Below, one piece after another: positions 42,022 through 50,530 of a DNA stretch of 64,000 bases. The stretch is from positions 25,279-89,278 of the forward strand of contig DAIDDL010000011.1 of assembly GCA_027309085.1 (NCBI GenBank), in the 5' to 3' direction. The stretch's first letter is position 1; every line of letters starts with the position of its first letter. Source of the stretch: Sulfobacillus sp. Lineage in GTDB: Bacteria > Bacillota > Sulfobacillia > Sulfobacillales > Sulfobacillaceae. The position numbers were made by a program, and so were the translations under genes. The notes beneath the pieces are model-generated. The model was not told where the DNA came from and did not search any database. It worked only from the letters and a program-made list of their open reading frames with translations.

Positions 42022-43518
42022 TTACTGCAGGCTGATCCACACATCTTTGGTCTCCGTGTACAGTTCCAGCGCGTGGTGCCCCATTTCCCGCCCGAATCCT
42101 GATTGCTTGAATCCTCCCCAGGGAGCTGCCGCATCATAGACATGGTACGCATTGACCCACACCGTTCCTGCTTCGAGGCTGTGGGCAAGGTAGTGGGCCG
42201 TGCGCACATTTTCTGTCCACACCCCAGCCGCCAGACCGTACGCCGACACATTGGCCCGCTCAATGACTTCGTCGATGCTGTCGAAAGGCATCACTGCCGC
42301 TACTGGGCCAAAGATTTCTTCGCGGGCGATGGTCATGCTGTCCGTCACCTGAGCGAACACGGTGGGTTCGATAAAAAAGCCCGCGCCGGCGCGGGACATC
42401 TCCCCGCCGCCTGCCACGACCTTCGCTCCCTCCTGTCGGCCCTTGGCAATATAGCCCAGGACACGTTCGTACTGTTCTGCGGACACAACGGGCCCCATCT
42501 GCGTTTTAGGATCCAGAGCCATGCCCACCCGCATATTTTGCGCATAAGCGGCCATTTGCTCTAGAGCCTCGTCATAGATCTCCCGCGCTACATAAATCCG
42601 CGATCCTGCAGAACAGACCTCACCCTGATTCATGAAGATTCCCAGCATAGACCCTGAAATGGCCCGCTTGAGGTTGGCGTCCGCACAAATGATGTTAGGA
42701 GACTTGCCGCCCAGCTCGAGAGAGACGCGGGCCATCCGGTCCGCAGCCGTGCGCATGATCGACTTGCCCACCTCGGTCGATCCGGTGAAGGCGATCTTGT
42801 TGACGTCAGGGTGCGCTACCAACGCGGCCCCTGCTTCCGGGCCGTATCCGGTCACAATATTGATGACGCCTGGAGGGAATCCTGCTTCGGTGACCAGACT
42901 GGCCAGACGCAGCACGCTCAGGGGAGACTGCTCAGCCGGTTTCAACACCACCGTGCACCCGGCTGCCAATGCGGCGCCCAGTTTCCAGACAGCCATCAGC
43001 AAGGGGAAGTTCCACGGAATGATGGCTCCCACCACCCCCACGGGCTGCCGGACGGTATAGTTGAAGAAGGGACCCGCAGAGACCGGGATAGTTTCCCCCT
43101 CAATCTTTGTCGCCCACCCGGCCATATACCGCATATGGTCAATGGCCATGGGCACTGTGCCGTATTGAGCCTGGCGCAGGGGCATCCCCATATCCAAACT
43201 GTCTATCTGGGCCAGCTCTTCAAGATGCTCCGCCATCAGGTCGGCAAGCTTCCACATGAGGACGCCCCGGGCCTGGGGGGTCATCTGCCGCCAGCTTTTC
43301 TCCCGAAACGCCTGACGGGCAGCTTCCACCGCCCGGTTGATGTCGTCCCCGTTTCCCCGCGCAACATGGGTCAGGACGGTGCGGGTTGAGGGGTCAATAT
43401 CTTCCATGGCCAGTCCCGACTGCGAGGGCACCCACTGGCCCTGAATATAATGATGATGGGGTTGGTGAATAAAATTCTGCACGGCCGCCACTGCATTGAG
43501 AGATTGTTCCACATTCAT
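42022..43518 (-). CDS. NAD(P)-dependent aldehyde dehydrogenase, phenylacetaldehyde-type
   Basis: About 498 residues. The start is ambiguous: ATG 43518 lies too close to GGAGG, GTG 43512 has ideal spacing, and ATG 43533 has no site. Motifs are VGAIIPWNFPLLMAVWKLG, FTGSTEVGKSIM, LELGGKSPNII (general-base Glu) and NQGEVCSAGSRIY (catalytic Cys). It belongs to the classical class-1/2 group (HYIQGQWVPSQSG start), not the PaaZ aldehyde-dehydrogenase domain. Next to paaK it most likely oxidises phenylacetaldehyde to phenylacetate. Confidence 0.92.
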   Translation of the reverse strand: MNVEQSLNAVAAVQNFIHQPHHHYIQGQWVPSQSGLAMEDIDPSTRTVLTHVARGNGDDINRAVEAARQAFREKSWRQMTPQARGVLMWKLADLMAEHLEELAQIDSLDMGMPLRQAQYGTVPMAIDHMRYMAGWATKIEGETIPVSAGPFFNYTVRQPVGVVGAIIPWNFPLLMAVWKLGAALAAGCTVVLKPAEQSPLSVLRLASLVTEAGFPPGVINIVTGYGPEAGAALVAHPDVNKIAFTGSTEVGKSIMRTAADRMARVSLELGGKSPNIICADANLKRAISGSMLGIFMNQGEVCSAGSRIYVAREIYDEALEQMAAYAQNMRVGMALDPKTQMGPVVSAEQYERVLGYIAKGRQEGAKVVAGGGEMSRAGAGFFIEPTVFAQVTDSMTIAREEIFGPVAAVMPFDSIDEVIERANVSAYGLAAGVWTENVRTAHYLAHSLEAGTVWVNAYHVYDAAAPWGGFKQSGFGREMGHHALELYTETKDVWISLQ

Positions 43519-43568
43519 CGCCTCCATTGACATTCATGCGGGCGGCTCAGCCGCCCCTTGCATCCTCA

Positions 43569-44897
43569 TCAGCGCACCTCGGTTGAAGAGACGCGGTTAT
43601 CCACGATTCGCACAGCTTTGCCTTCACTGCGCGGGATGGTGCCGGGCTTGTGGATTTTCAGTCCTACTGATATCCCGAGCTCGCTTTTCAGGGCATGAAC
43701 AATTTGCCGGTGCAGCTGAGCGGACCGGGGGTCTGCATTGCTGCTGGACGCCTGATGGAACTCGGGCGTGACCTCGCAGTGCACCTCCAGGGTGTCGAGT
43801 GTCCCCGCGTGGTCGACGACCACCTGATAATGGGGTGAGATTTCTTCGACTTGCAACAGCACGTACTCAATTTCCGTGGGGAACACGTTGACCCCCCGGA
43901 TAATCAGCATATCATCCAACCGGCCTTTTATGCGCGACATTCGCATCAGTGTGCGCCCGCAGGCGCACGGTTCGGGATTCAGGGAGGCAATGTCTCCCGT
44001 GCGGTAACGGATCACGGGGAAAGCCTCTTTGGTCAGAGACGTGAAAACCAGTTCACCGCTTTCCCCGAAGGGGACCGGGAGACCCGTCTCGGGGTCGATA
44101 ATTTCTGGGAGAAAGTGGTCTTCAGCAATATGCAGTCCGTTTTGAGTCTCCCAGCACTCAATCGCGACGCCGGGGCCAATGACCTCACTCAGGCCATAGA
44201 TATCCATGGCTTTGATCCCTAGGACCTGTTCGATTTCGGCGCGCAGGGCCTCGCTCCAGGGCTCTGCGCCCAAAATGGCGTATTCCAGGCTCGTCCCCCG
44301 GGGATCCAGTCCTAAAGCACGCATCTCTTCCGCAATATTCAGCACATAAGAAGGCGTGCCGGCAATTCCCCTCGGCATGAAGTCCTCGATGAGGCGGACT
44401 TGGCGGGGAGTATTGCCGCCGGATACAGGAATGACGGCGGCGCCCAATTCCTCAATGCCATAATGCAAGCCCAATCCGCCGGTAAACAGTCCGTAGCCGT
44501 AAGCGTTGTGAAACCGGTCGCCCGACCTCGCTCCCGCGCACATCAGGGCGCGGGCCACAATGCGGGCCCAGAGCGCAATGTCGCCCTTGGTGTAGGCGAC
44601 CACCGTAGGCTTTCCCCTCGTTCCCGATGAAGCGTGGAATCGGACGATTTGGTCCATTGGCACCGCCAGCAGGCCAAATGGATAGTGGTCACGTAAATCG
44701 CTTTTCCGCGTAAATGGCAGGCGGACGATATCCTCCATCGACCAGATGTCTCCAGGTTTTACACCCGCATTGTCCAAAGCCTGCCGGTAGAACGGCACGG
44801 ATGCATAAGCGTGGTTCAACGTTTGGCGCAGACGCGCCAGTTGGAGATCTTGCAGGTCTTGGCGCGCGAGCGTTTCTATCTCCGGATCTAAAATCAT
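43569..44897 (-). CDS. paaK: Phenylacetate-CoA ligase
   Basis: 442 residues from ATG 44897 (MILDPEIETLARQDL, the usual PaaK start). Motifs are FHASSGTRGKPTVVAYTKGD, AYGYGLFTGGLGLHYG, DIYGLSEVIGPGVAIECWE, PVIRYRTGDIASL and the C-terminal RGVNVFPTEIEYVLL region. It activates phenylacetate to phenylacetyl-CoA with ATP, the first step of aerobic phenylacetate breakdown, and lies downstream of the epoxidase genes on the same strand. Confidence 0.97.
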   Translation of the reverse strand: MILDPEIETLARQDLQDLQLARLRQTLNHAYASVPFYRQALDNAGVKPGDIWSMEDIVRLPFTRKSDLRDHYPFGLLAVPMDQIVRFHASSGTRGKPTVVAYTKGDIALWARIVARALMCAGARSGDRFHNAYGYGLFTGGLGLHYGIEELGAAVIPVSGGNTPRQVRLIEDFMPRGIAGTPSYVLNIAEEMRALGLDPRGTSLEYAILGAEPWSEALRAEIEQVLGIKAMDIYGLSEVIGPGVAIECWETQNGLHIAEDHFLPEIIDPETGLPVPFGESGELVFTSLTKEAFPVIRYRTGDIASLNPEPCACGRTLMRMSRIKGRLDDMLIIRGVNVFPTEIEYVLLQVEEISPHYQVVVDHAGTLDTLEVHCEVTPEFHQASSSNADPRSAQLHRQIVHALKSELGISVGLKIHKPGTIPRSEGKAVRIVDNRVSSTEVR

Positions 44898-44963
44898 TGT
44901 CTTTTGCCACTCCTTCCCCTTTTCCCCGTCATCTGCCAAGTGCCCCGGTCCGCTTAGATCTCT

Positions 44964-45413
44964 CTAGATGCTTTTCATCTGCTCGAACGGCTGCGCACAG
45001 TCATGGCAATAGAAGGAGGCCCGGCACAGTCCGGAGCCAAATGCGCTGGTGCGGCGGGTGTTCGGAGATCCGCACAGCGGGCAGCGAACACCCGCCGGGC
45101 TGTCCGTCGGCGGGGCAATTCCCCACTGGGTCAATGCTGCCCGCCCTCGCGCCGATACCATCTGGGTCGTCCATGGCTTAGTGTGAACAAACCGGACTAC
45201 CGCGGGCGCGTCCTCCAATGCGTCTTGCACCCGCTGGCGGATCACATCCAGAGCGGGACATCCCATGAAAGTCGGAATCAAATCCACGTGCACGCCGCTC
45301 TCATCAACCTTTATGGAATCAACCATTCCCAGATCCACTATGCTAAGCGCAGGAATTTCGGGATCCATGACCCGGGTCAGAAGCTGCAAGGCGCGGTCTG
45401 CGGTGATCGCCAC
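44964..45413 (-). CDS. paaD: Phenylacetyl-CoA epoxidase assembly protein PaaD
   Basis: 149 residues from GTG 45413, chosen because it lies 20 bases after the paaC stop with a GGGGGA site; the longer frame would lie inside paaC. The N-terminal MIP18/DUF59 domain (LLTRVMDPEIPALSIVDLGM, then PTFMGCPALDVI) is followed by a C-terminal four-cysteine zinc-ribbon-like tail (CPLCGS, then YCHDC). PaaD proteins are thought to help insert or mature the metal centre of the PaaABC(E) epoxidase. Gene order A-B-C-D supports the call. Confidence 0.92.
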   Translation of the reverse strand: MAITADRALQLLTRVMDPEIPALSIVDLGMVDSIKVDESGVHVDLIPTFMGCPALDVIRQRVQDALEDAPAVVRFVHTKPWTTQMVSARGRAALTQWGIAPPTDSPAGVRCPLCGSPNTRRTSAFGSGLCRASFYCHDCAQPFEQMKSI

Positions 45414-45433
45414 TCTCCATTCCCCCTTCGTCC

Positions 45434-46207
45434 CTACCACTGAGCCGTAAGATCTGTGCGCTGAACCTCTGTCATCACATTGAGCAGAGCCTGTAAATCC
45501 TGGGTATGCTGGCCCCGGCGCCCATCTGCCAGCGGCTCTGGCACAGGTCCGGGCCACGGGATCCCCGCCGCCTCCAGCTTGTCTCCGACACGCCTTTCCC
45601 AGGCGGCCTTGATGACCGGCTGGGAAAGATTGTCCAGGCCCATGGCCGCCAGCCAGGTGTCAGGCTGGCCCCACGAAAACAGGTCGCCTAAATTCATCCA
45701 CAGGGCATCGATTCCGTTCACGAGGCGGCGGCGGGATTCAGGCGTTCCCACTGCCAGCATGTCAAACCATGTGGAAAAATGCTGCAAATGATAGGACTCT
45801 TCGCGCCGGATGGTGCGAATGCCGTCTTGCAGGGGCTGCCAGAGGGAATGGCTCAGGCCTTCCAGTCGGAGGTCATCGAAGACCTCATAGAAATAGCGCA
45901 GCGCCACTGTCTGTGCCCAGTCGCCATTGGGGGCTTCTAGGATGCGGGCATTGCGCCACTGTTCTGGGGGGCGGCCGTACACGGTCCGTTCCGGTTCGGG
46001 GTCCCCCAGCTCCGCAAGCAGCGCGTAATAAAAATGGGCATGCCCCATTTCGTCCTGATTAATCGAACTGTAGGCCAGATCTTCTTCCAGATCCGGAGCC
46101 AGACCCAGCCACTCGGAGCCGCGGTGGGCAACAATCCATTCGTCATCGGCCACCGGTTTGATCAGCGCAACCCAGTCGGATCCCTCCGATTTCTGCCCAG
46201 TGTTCAT
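45434..46207 (-). CDS. paaC: 1,2-phenylacetyl-CoA epoxidase subunit PaaC
   Basis: 257 residues from ATG 46207, with GGAGG 6 bases upstream, overlapping the paaB stop by four bases. It has the degenerate ferritin-like carboxylate-bridge fold of PaaC (SSINQDEMGHAHFYYALLAE, GDWAQTVALRYFYEVFDDLR, ESYHLQHFSTWFDML). It is the structural, non-catalytic partner of PaaA in the oxygenase. Confidence 0.96.
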   Translation of the reverse strand: MNTGQKSEGSDWVALIKPVADDEWIVAHRGSEWLGLAPDLEEDLAYSSINQDEMGHAHFYYALLAELGDPEPERTVYGRPPEQWRNARILEAPNGDWAQTVALRYFYEVFDDLRLEGLSHSLWQPLQDGIRTIRREESYHLQHFSTWFDMLAVGTPESRRRLVNGIDALWMNLGDLFSWGQPDTWLAAMGLDNLSQPVIKAAWERRVGDKLEAAGIPWPGPVPEPLADGRRGQHTQDLQALLNVMTEVQRTDLTAQW

Positions 46208-46560
46208 GAGGGTCCTCCCTTCCCGCGAGTCTTCATATCGTCGGCCACTTCCTCGATGGTCATCGCCTGAGCTTTAAATCGTTTCCAGTGGGGCGCATTA
46301 TCATATCCGGAAGGCAGCCGGTATCTTTTGTCCATGCCGCGGACCGGCAGGTGGGCCGCATCATGGGGACTGGCAAAAATGCTGTCCTGGGGCACCACCC
46401 AGATATCGTAAGCATCGTCGCGCCGGAAAAATGTTTCGCGGGCCATCTGCAGAGCCATTTCCGGATTGGCTGCGCGCAGACTTCCCACATTCGTGTGAAA
46501 GTCGGTGGCGTCCTTTTGGAAAAACACTTCGTACACGCGGTATTCTCCAGCGTCTGGCAT
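46204..46560 (-). CDS. paaB: 1,2-phenylacetyl-CoA epoxidase subunit PaaB
   Basis: 118 residues. It shows the PaaB pattern YEVFFQKDATDFHTNVGSLR, NPEMALQMARETFFRRDDAY and IWVVPQDSIFAS. PaaB links PaaAC dimers in the epoxidase. It lies 13 bases after paaA and overlaps paaC. Confidence 0.95.
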   Translation of the reverse strand: MPDAGEYRVYEVFFQKDATDFHTNVGSLRAANPEMALQMARETFFRRDDAYDIWVVPQDSIFASPHDAAHLPVRGMDKRYRLPSGYDNAPHWKRFKAQAMTIEEVADDMKTRGKGGPS

Positions 46561-46573
46561 CGGCGTCCTCCCT

Positions 46574-47524
46574 TTAGGCTCCTTCGCGCTCCAACAGTCG
46601 GGACGCTTCGTTGACAGCTTCCCTGACCCACTGCTGCCCTGTATGGGCCTGCTTGCGCAGATTCAGCCGGGACTGTGATTCAGGGCCGCAGTTGTTGCGT
46701 ACCATATCGGTGTGCAGGGCCCAGTCCGGTTCCGTGAAGCCCCACACGCCTGTCGCCGGGTCTTGCTTGACAGCGGGGTCGGGAATGCTCATGCCCAAGG
46801 CTTGCAAACGCGGCACATAGCGGTTAATGAATTTCTGGCGAAGTTCCTCGTTGGTTTTTGTGCGGATTTTATAATGCATCATGCGCTCGGCGGATTTTCC
46901 CATCCCGCGTGGCCCAAAAAAGAACATCATCGGCGACCACCAGCGGTTGATCGCTCCTTGCAGCATGTCGCGCTGAGCTTGGCGGCCTTCAGCTAATGCC
47001 AGCACGACGGATTCTCCGTATTGCATGTGGAAGCTTTCCTCGGCCACAATCCGCTTGAGCATGCGCGCGTATGGGGCATACGAACTATCAAGGAGCGCCG
47101 CTTGGGTAATGATGGCCCCGCCGTCCACCAAAAATCCAATCACTCCCGCGTCGGCCCACGTCGGGGCTGACAGGTGGAAGACGTTGTGGAACTTGACGCG
47201 GCCATCCAGCAAGTCATCCATCAGCGCTTCGCGCCCGCGCCCATAGGGGCGGCTTAAGTCCTCCGCCAGTCTCAAAAGCATTTGCCCATGCCCAATTTCA
47301 TCTTGCACCTTGGCGTTGAGGGCTAATTTCCGCCGGATCGTGGGAGCCTTAGGGACCCATTCCTTTTCCGGGTAAGCGCCCATGATCTCGCTGACTCCGT
47401 GCATATGAATCTGCTTGATCAATAAATCCCGATATTCCCCGGGCATCCAGTCGTTGGCTTCTACCCTCTGCCCGGACGCAATGCGAGCCATGAAATCCGT
47501 CATTCTTTCGTCTTCGCCCATCAC
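46574..47524 (-). CDS. paaA: 1,2-phenylacetyl-CoA epoxidase catalytic subunit PaaA
   Basis: 316 residues; start GTG 47524 (8 bases from GGAGG) or ATG 47521. The diiron carboxylate ligands lie in QDEIGHGQMLLRLAEDL (EIGH) and ILKRIVAEESFHMQYGES-type segments (here MLKRIVAEESFHMQYGE), typical of PaaA. It epoxidises the ring of phenylacetyl-CoA using oxygen and reductant. The usual reductase gene paaE is not present in the window. It is the first gene of the leftward epoxidase operon. Confidence 0.96.
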   Translation of the reverse strand: MMGEDERMTDFMARIASGQRVEANDWMPGEYRDLLIKQIHMHGVSEIMGAYPEKEWVPKAPTIRRKLALNAKVQDEIGHGQMLLRLAEDLSRPYGRGREALMDDLLDGRVKFHNVFHLSAPTWADAGVIGFLVDGGAIITQAALLDSSYAPYARMLKRIVAEESFHMQYGESVVLALAEGRQAQRDMLQGAINRWWSPMMFFFGPRGMGKSAERMMHYKIRTKTNEELRQKFINRYVPRLQALGMSIPDPAVKQDPATGVWGFTEPDWALHTDMVRNNCGPESQSRLNLRKQAHTGQQWVREAVNEASRLLEREGA

Positions 47525-47583
47525 ATCTTTCGCCTCCTGTAGCCTTGCTCAGTCACACAAAAAGAATCAGGAGATTTTAAACA

Positions 47584-47637
47584 AAGCAATCGCTTGCTTA
47601 CACAATGATATAATGCTAGTCAGTATTGGTCAACAAT
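47584..47637. promoter_or_regulatory. Divergent paa promoters with palindromic operator
   Basis: A perfect 6+4+6 palindrome AAGCAATCGCTTGCTT (47584-47599) lies between divergent genes. On the + strand an extended -10 TGATATAAT (47606-47614) follows it. On the minus strand TTGACC and TATCAT are spaced 17 bases apart just upstream of the palindrome. A repressor bound at the palindrome would block both directions; the TetR-family protein encoded at 40172 is the natural candidate. Confidence 0.55.
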
Positions 47638-47878
47638 TCTCTTGTATTATATTATTTCAGGCTTTTGCATTGAGCGCTGGCGATGTGTGAGGAACGGTGT
47701 GGCGCAAGGAATCCAGGCGTTGCTTGTAGTCCGGCGGGCTACCGGCCGCCATAATTGTTTTGGCGCAATCGAGCAACAAGCGGGACATTATCGCTCATAC
47801 GGGCTAGTGCTAAAGGATTACCAGGCCGGGAGCCTTCCTGCCGCCATTCCTAAAATAAATGGGAAAGGATGGGATCTA

Positions 47879-48271
47879 ATGAATATTGCGCGTGATGTGT
47901 TCAGCGAGGAGTTGGGTATTGTCATCGATGAGGAGAAGCCGGGGTCCGCGCGGGGCCACATTGATATTTTCCCGCGCCATCTCAACCAGCATGGGACGGT
48001 GCACGGCGGGGTAGTGTTCTCCCTAGCCGATGCGGTTTTCGCACGCGCCAGCAACAGCCGGGGTGTGCCGGCGGTGGCTCTTGACACGTCTATGACCTTC
48101 ATCCGCGCCAGTCGCGTTGGGGATGTCCTTTATGCCCGCTGCGAAGAGGCCGCCCTGCGGAGAAAAGTGGCGGTGTATACCGTGCGCGTGTACACCGGGG
48201 ACGACGATGTGGTGGCTCTTTTCCGGGGGACTGTCTACCGCCTGACCCCAGAGTCTCCCGACGAGCATTAG
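47879..48271 (+). CDS. PaaI-type hotdog-fold thioesterase
   Basis: 130 residues from ATG 47879, with AAAGGA about 10 bases upstream; the longer frame to the left has no ribosome binding site. The hotdog motif HLNQHGTVHGGVVFSLADAV holds the HGG and the acidic residue of PaaI thioesterases, followed by ALDTSMTFIRASRVGDVLYA. PaaI removes CoA from dead-end hydroxyphenylacetyl-CoA, relieving CoA sequestration. It heads a rightward set divergent from paaA. Confidence 0.9.
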   Translation: MNIARDVFSEELGIVIDEEKPGSARGHIDIFPRHLNQHGTVHGGVVFSLADAVFARASNSRGVPAVALDTSMTFIRASRVGDVLYARCEEAALRRKVAVYTVRVYTGDDDVVALFRGTVYRLTPESPDEH

Positions 48272-48367
48272 CGCTACAATCAGAAGCGAAGGAGTGGGCG
48301 TCCTTCATACGCATGGCTGACAGGCGCCTGCCCCGCGCACCTGCATACGACGAGGAGAGATGGCCGT

Positions 48368-48838
48368 TTGGGAAGATACTACGAAGAATTTCACGTCGGA
48401 GATCAGCTGCGCACTCCCGCACGCACTATCACCGAGAGCGACGTGATGAGCTTTGCGCAGTTGACGGGAGATTTCAATCCGCTGCACACCGACTTTGAGT
48501 TTGCTAAGACCCAGCGCTTTGGCCGCCCTGTGGCGCACGGCATGTTGGGCCTGAGTGTGCTTCTGGGACTCATCGCCCGTCTCAATGTGTTTGATGGCAC
48601 GGCCGTGGCGTTGCTGGGAGTGGAAAACTGGAAATTTGCCGCCCCCGTGTTTTTCGGCGATACGGTTCACGGTGTGGTTGCCATCCGGGATATGCGGGGG
48701 ACGCGCGATGCGCGCTACGGCATTCTGTACCGCGATGCCCAACTGGTCAATCATACCGGAACGGTGGTCCAACAGGGTCAACTCAACATTATGATGATGC
48801 GCCAATTACCTAACCATGAGGAGGACTTTAAAGAATGA
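48368..48838 (+). CDS. MaoC-family (R)-specific enoyl-CoA hydratase-like protein
   Basis: 156 residues from TTG 48368, with GAGGAG upstream; no in-frame ATG or GTG precedes it. The hydratase-2 motif is complete: FAQLTGDFNPLHTDFEFAKT with the catalytic Asp and His, then RFGRPVAHGMLGLSVLLG. It hydrates or dehydrates enoyl/3-hydroxyacyl-CoA. In PaaZ a MaoC domain opens the oxepin-CoA ring; here the domain is a separate gene near an unrelated type of aldehyde dehydrogenase, so this could be a split oxepin-CoA hydrolase or a hydratase of another pathway. Confidence 0.9.
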   Translation: MGRYYEEFHVGDQLRTPARTITESDVMSFAQLTGDFNPLHTDFEFAKTQRFGRPVAHGMLGLSVLLGLIARLNVFDGTAVALLGVENWKFAAPVFFGDTVHGVVAIRDMRGTRDARYGILYRDAQLVNHTGTVVQQGQLNIMMMRQLPNHEEDFKE

Positions 48839-49599
48839 GCGGACTAAATGGGCATGTGGGAATCGTGACGGGAGCCGCCCGAGGCATTGGCCAGGCCGAT
48901 GCTGTCCGCCTCGCCGAGGAAGGCGTGGCGGTGGCCGTGTTCGACCTGAACGCGGATGCTTGCCGCGACACCGTCGACACCATCAGGCGCCAAGGCGGGA
49001 AGGCGATGGCGCTGGCTTGCGACGTCACCGACACCGAGAGCGTGAATGAGGCTGTCGGGCAAGTGGCGGAGCAATGGGGACCTGTCACAGTGCTGGTCAA
49101 CAATGCGGGCATCACCCGGGACAATCTAATTTTCCGGATGACGGACGACGAATGGTCGTCCGTGCTCAACAGCCACCTGACGGGTTCTTTCAACTGCACC
49201 CGTGCGGTCCAGCGCTATATGGTGCAGGAACACTGGGGAAAGATTGTGTTTACCTCGTCCACTTCGGCGTTGGGCAATCGCGGACAGGTCAATTATGCCG
49301 TAGCCAAGGCCGGACTGATCGGCATGACGCGCACATTGGCTATCGAACTGGGGCCGTTCAATATCAACGTCAACGCGGTCGCGCCAGGATTTGTCGACAC
49401 GGACATGACCCGCGAGACCGCCTTCCGCCTCAAAAAAGATCCAGAACAGTGGAAAGCGGAGCGGGCCGCCCAGATTCCCTTGCGCCGGGTGGGCACCCCC
49501 CGGGACATTGCCAACGTCGTGGCGTTTTTATGCAGCGATGAGGCCTCATTTGTCAATGGCCAGGTTATCTACGTCAGTGGAGCACCGGGACGAGCCTGA
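48835..49599 (+). CDS. Short-chain dehydrogenase, FabG-like
   Basis: 254 residues from ATG 48835, overlapping the MaoC stop (ATGA). The Rossmann loop VGIVTGAARGIGQADAVRLA, NNAG, Ser in FTSSTSALGN and the YAVAKAG catalytic Tyr/Lys are present. It would oxidise 3-hydroxyacyl-CoA or reduce 3-ketoacyl substrates. Coupling to MaoC suggests successive hydratase and dehydrogenase steps, perhaps replacing PaaF/PaaH. Confidence 0.93.
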   Translation: MSGLNGHVGIVTGAARGIGQADAVRLAEEGVAVAVFDLNADACRDTVDTIRRQGGKAMALACDVTDTESVNEAVGQVAEQWGPVTVLVNNAGITRDNLIFRMTDDEWSSVLNSHLTGSFNCTRAVQRYMVQEHWGKIVFTSSTSALGNRGQVNYAVAKAGLIGMTRTLAIELGPFNINVNAVAPGFVDTDMTRETAFRLKKDPEQWKAERAAQIPLRRVGTPRDIANVVAFLCSDEASFVNGQVIYVSGAPGRA

Positions 49600-49620
49600 C
49601 GCCTGCGGCGAACCATCCCT

Positions 49621-49653
49621 AGCCCCGGTGCGCTTGGCCGTCCGGGGCTTCTA
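49621..49653 (+). terminator. Terminator after the SDR gene
   Basis: An 8-bp stem AGCCCCGG (49621-49628) with CCGGGGCT (49642-49649) is followed by TCT. It lies 22 bases past the dehydrogenase stop and also faces the convergent GntR gene. Confidence 0.65.
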
Positions 49654-49684
49654 CTTCAACGGCCCCGCCCGCCGCTGCGCCTTC

Positions 49685-50404
49685 CTACTGCCGGTGGCGG
49701 CGGACATCAAAATGAAAATGGCCAGGCAGAAAGTGATCCTGAGACCACAAGAGGACCGTGGAGTGCTGGTTGTAGTGCGCCTGACGCAAACACAGCAGGG
49801 GCGTAGCGCGCGGTACTGCCAGCTCTTCCGCCATAATCTTCGATGCCACCACCACGTCAATTTCCGTTTGGGCAAAAATTACGACCTGGCCCCACCGGGT
49901 TTCCAGATATGCCAAAAGCGATTCATCCAAGTCCGATGGCGCCGTGGGGGCAAACGCGGCCGGAATCACGTCAATACAGTACAACACGGGAATTTTACTG
50001 GCAGTGCGCACCCGGTGAATTTCCACCACCTCATCGGTCTTCCAAGGCGCAAACAACTCTCGCTCATGTATTGTTGCGGCGCGCCGGTCAATATCCACAA
50101 AAGTCGTGCCCGGCTCCTTGCCGCTCTGCCGGATCCACTGGGTAATGCTGATTAGAGATTCCAGCCCTCCGGAGATGGCGTCGGGCTGCCCCACAAATGT
50201 GCCCACCCCGCGGCGCTTGATCAGGTAGCCCTGCAAAGCCAGCGATGCTACCGCTTCCCGGACGGTGGCCCGGCTTACCCCATATTCGCGAGCGAGTTCC
50301 TCCTCGCTGGGCAACTGCTCTCCCGCCTTGCAGTCACCCGAGATGATGCGCTCCTTTAACCGGTCTTCCACTTGTCTTGGCAAAGGCATACGGTTCGGCT
50401 GCAT
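49685..50404 (-). CDS. GntR/HutC-family regulator with UTRA domain
   Basis: 239 residues. The N-terminal winged helix (RQVEDRLKERIISGDCKAGE, QLPSEEELAREYGVSRATVR, EAVASLALQGYLIKRRGVGT) is followed by a UTRA effector domain from about 85 (ATPLLCLRQAHYNQ near the end). The ligand is unknown. A good promoter (TTGCTT-17-TACAAT) lies upstream. It is divergent from a decayed secreted beta-helix gene. Confidence 0.92.
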   Translation of the reverse strand: MQPNRMPLPRQVEDRLKERIISGDCKAGEQLPSEEELAREYGVSRATVREAVASLALQGYLIKRRGVGTFVGQPDAISGGLESLISITQWIRQSGKEPGTTFVDIDRRAATIHERELFAPWKTDEVVEIHRVRTASKIPVLYCIDVIPAAFAPTAPSDLDESLLAYLETRWGQVVIFAQTEIDVVVASKIMAEELAVPRATPLLCLRQAHYNQHSTVLLWSQDHFLPGHFHFDVRRHRQ

Positions 50405-50446
50405 GGTTTCACCCCGCTGGCGGTCAGATGTCCGACTTTATGTTGT

Positions 50447-50475
50447 ATTGTATTTTTCCGCGTGTCATAAAGCAA
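50447..50475 (-). promoter_or_regulatory. Promoter of the GntR-family gene
   Basis: On the minus strand TTGCTT (50475-50470) and TACAAT (50452-50447) are separated by exactly 17 bases. The -10 overlaps a direct TTGTATTGTAT repeat on the + strand, which could be the regulator's own operator. Confidence 0.65.
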
Positions 50476-50530
50476 CAAAAAGTGTGGGAAGGATTTCTAT
50501 TCCAAATTTGAATGATGAGGAGTTAATACA

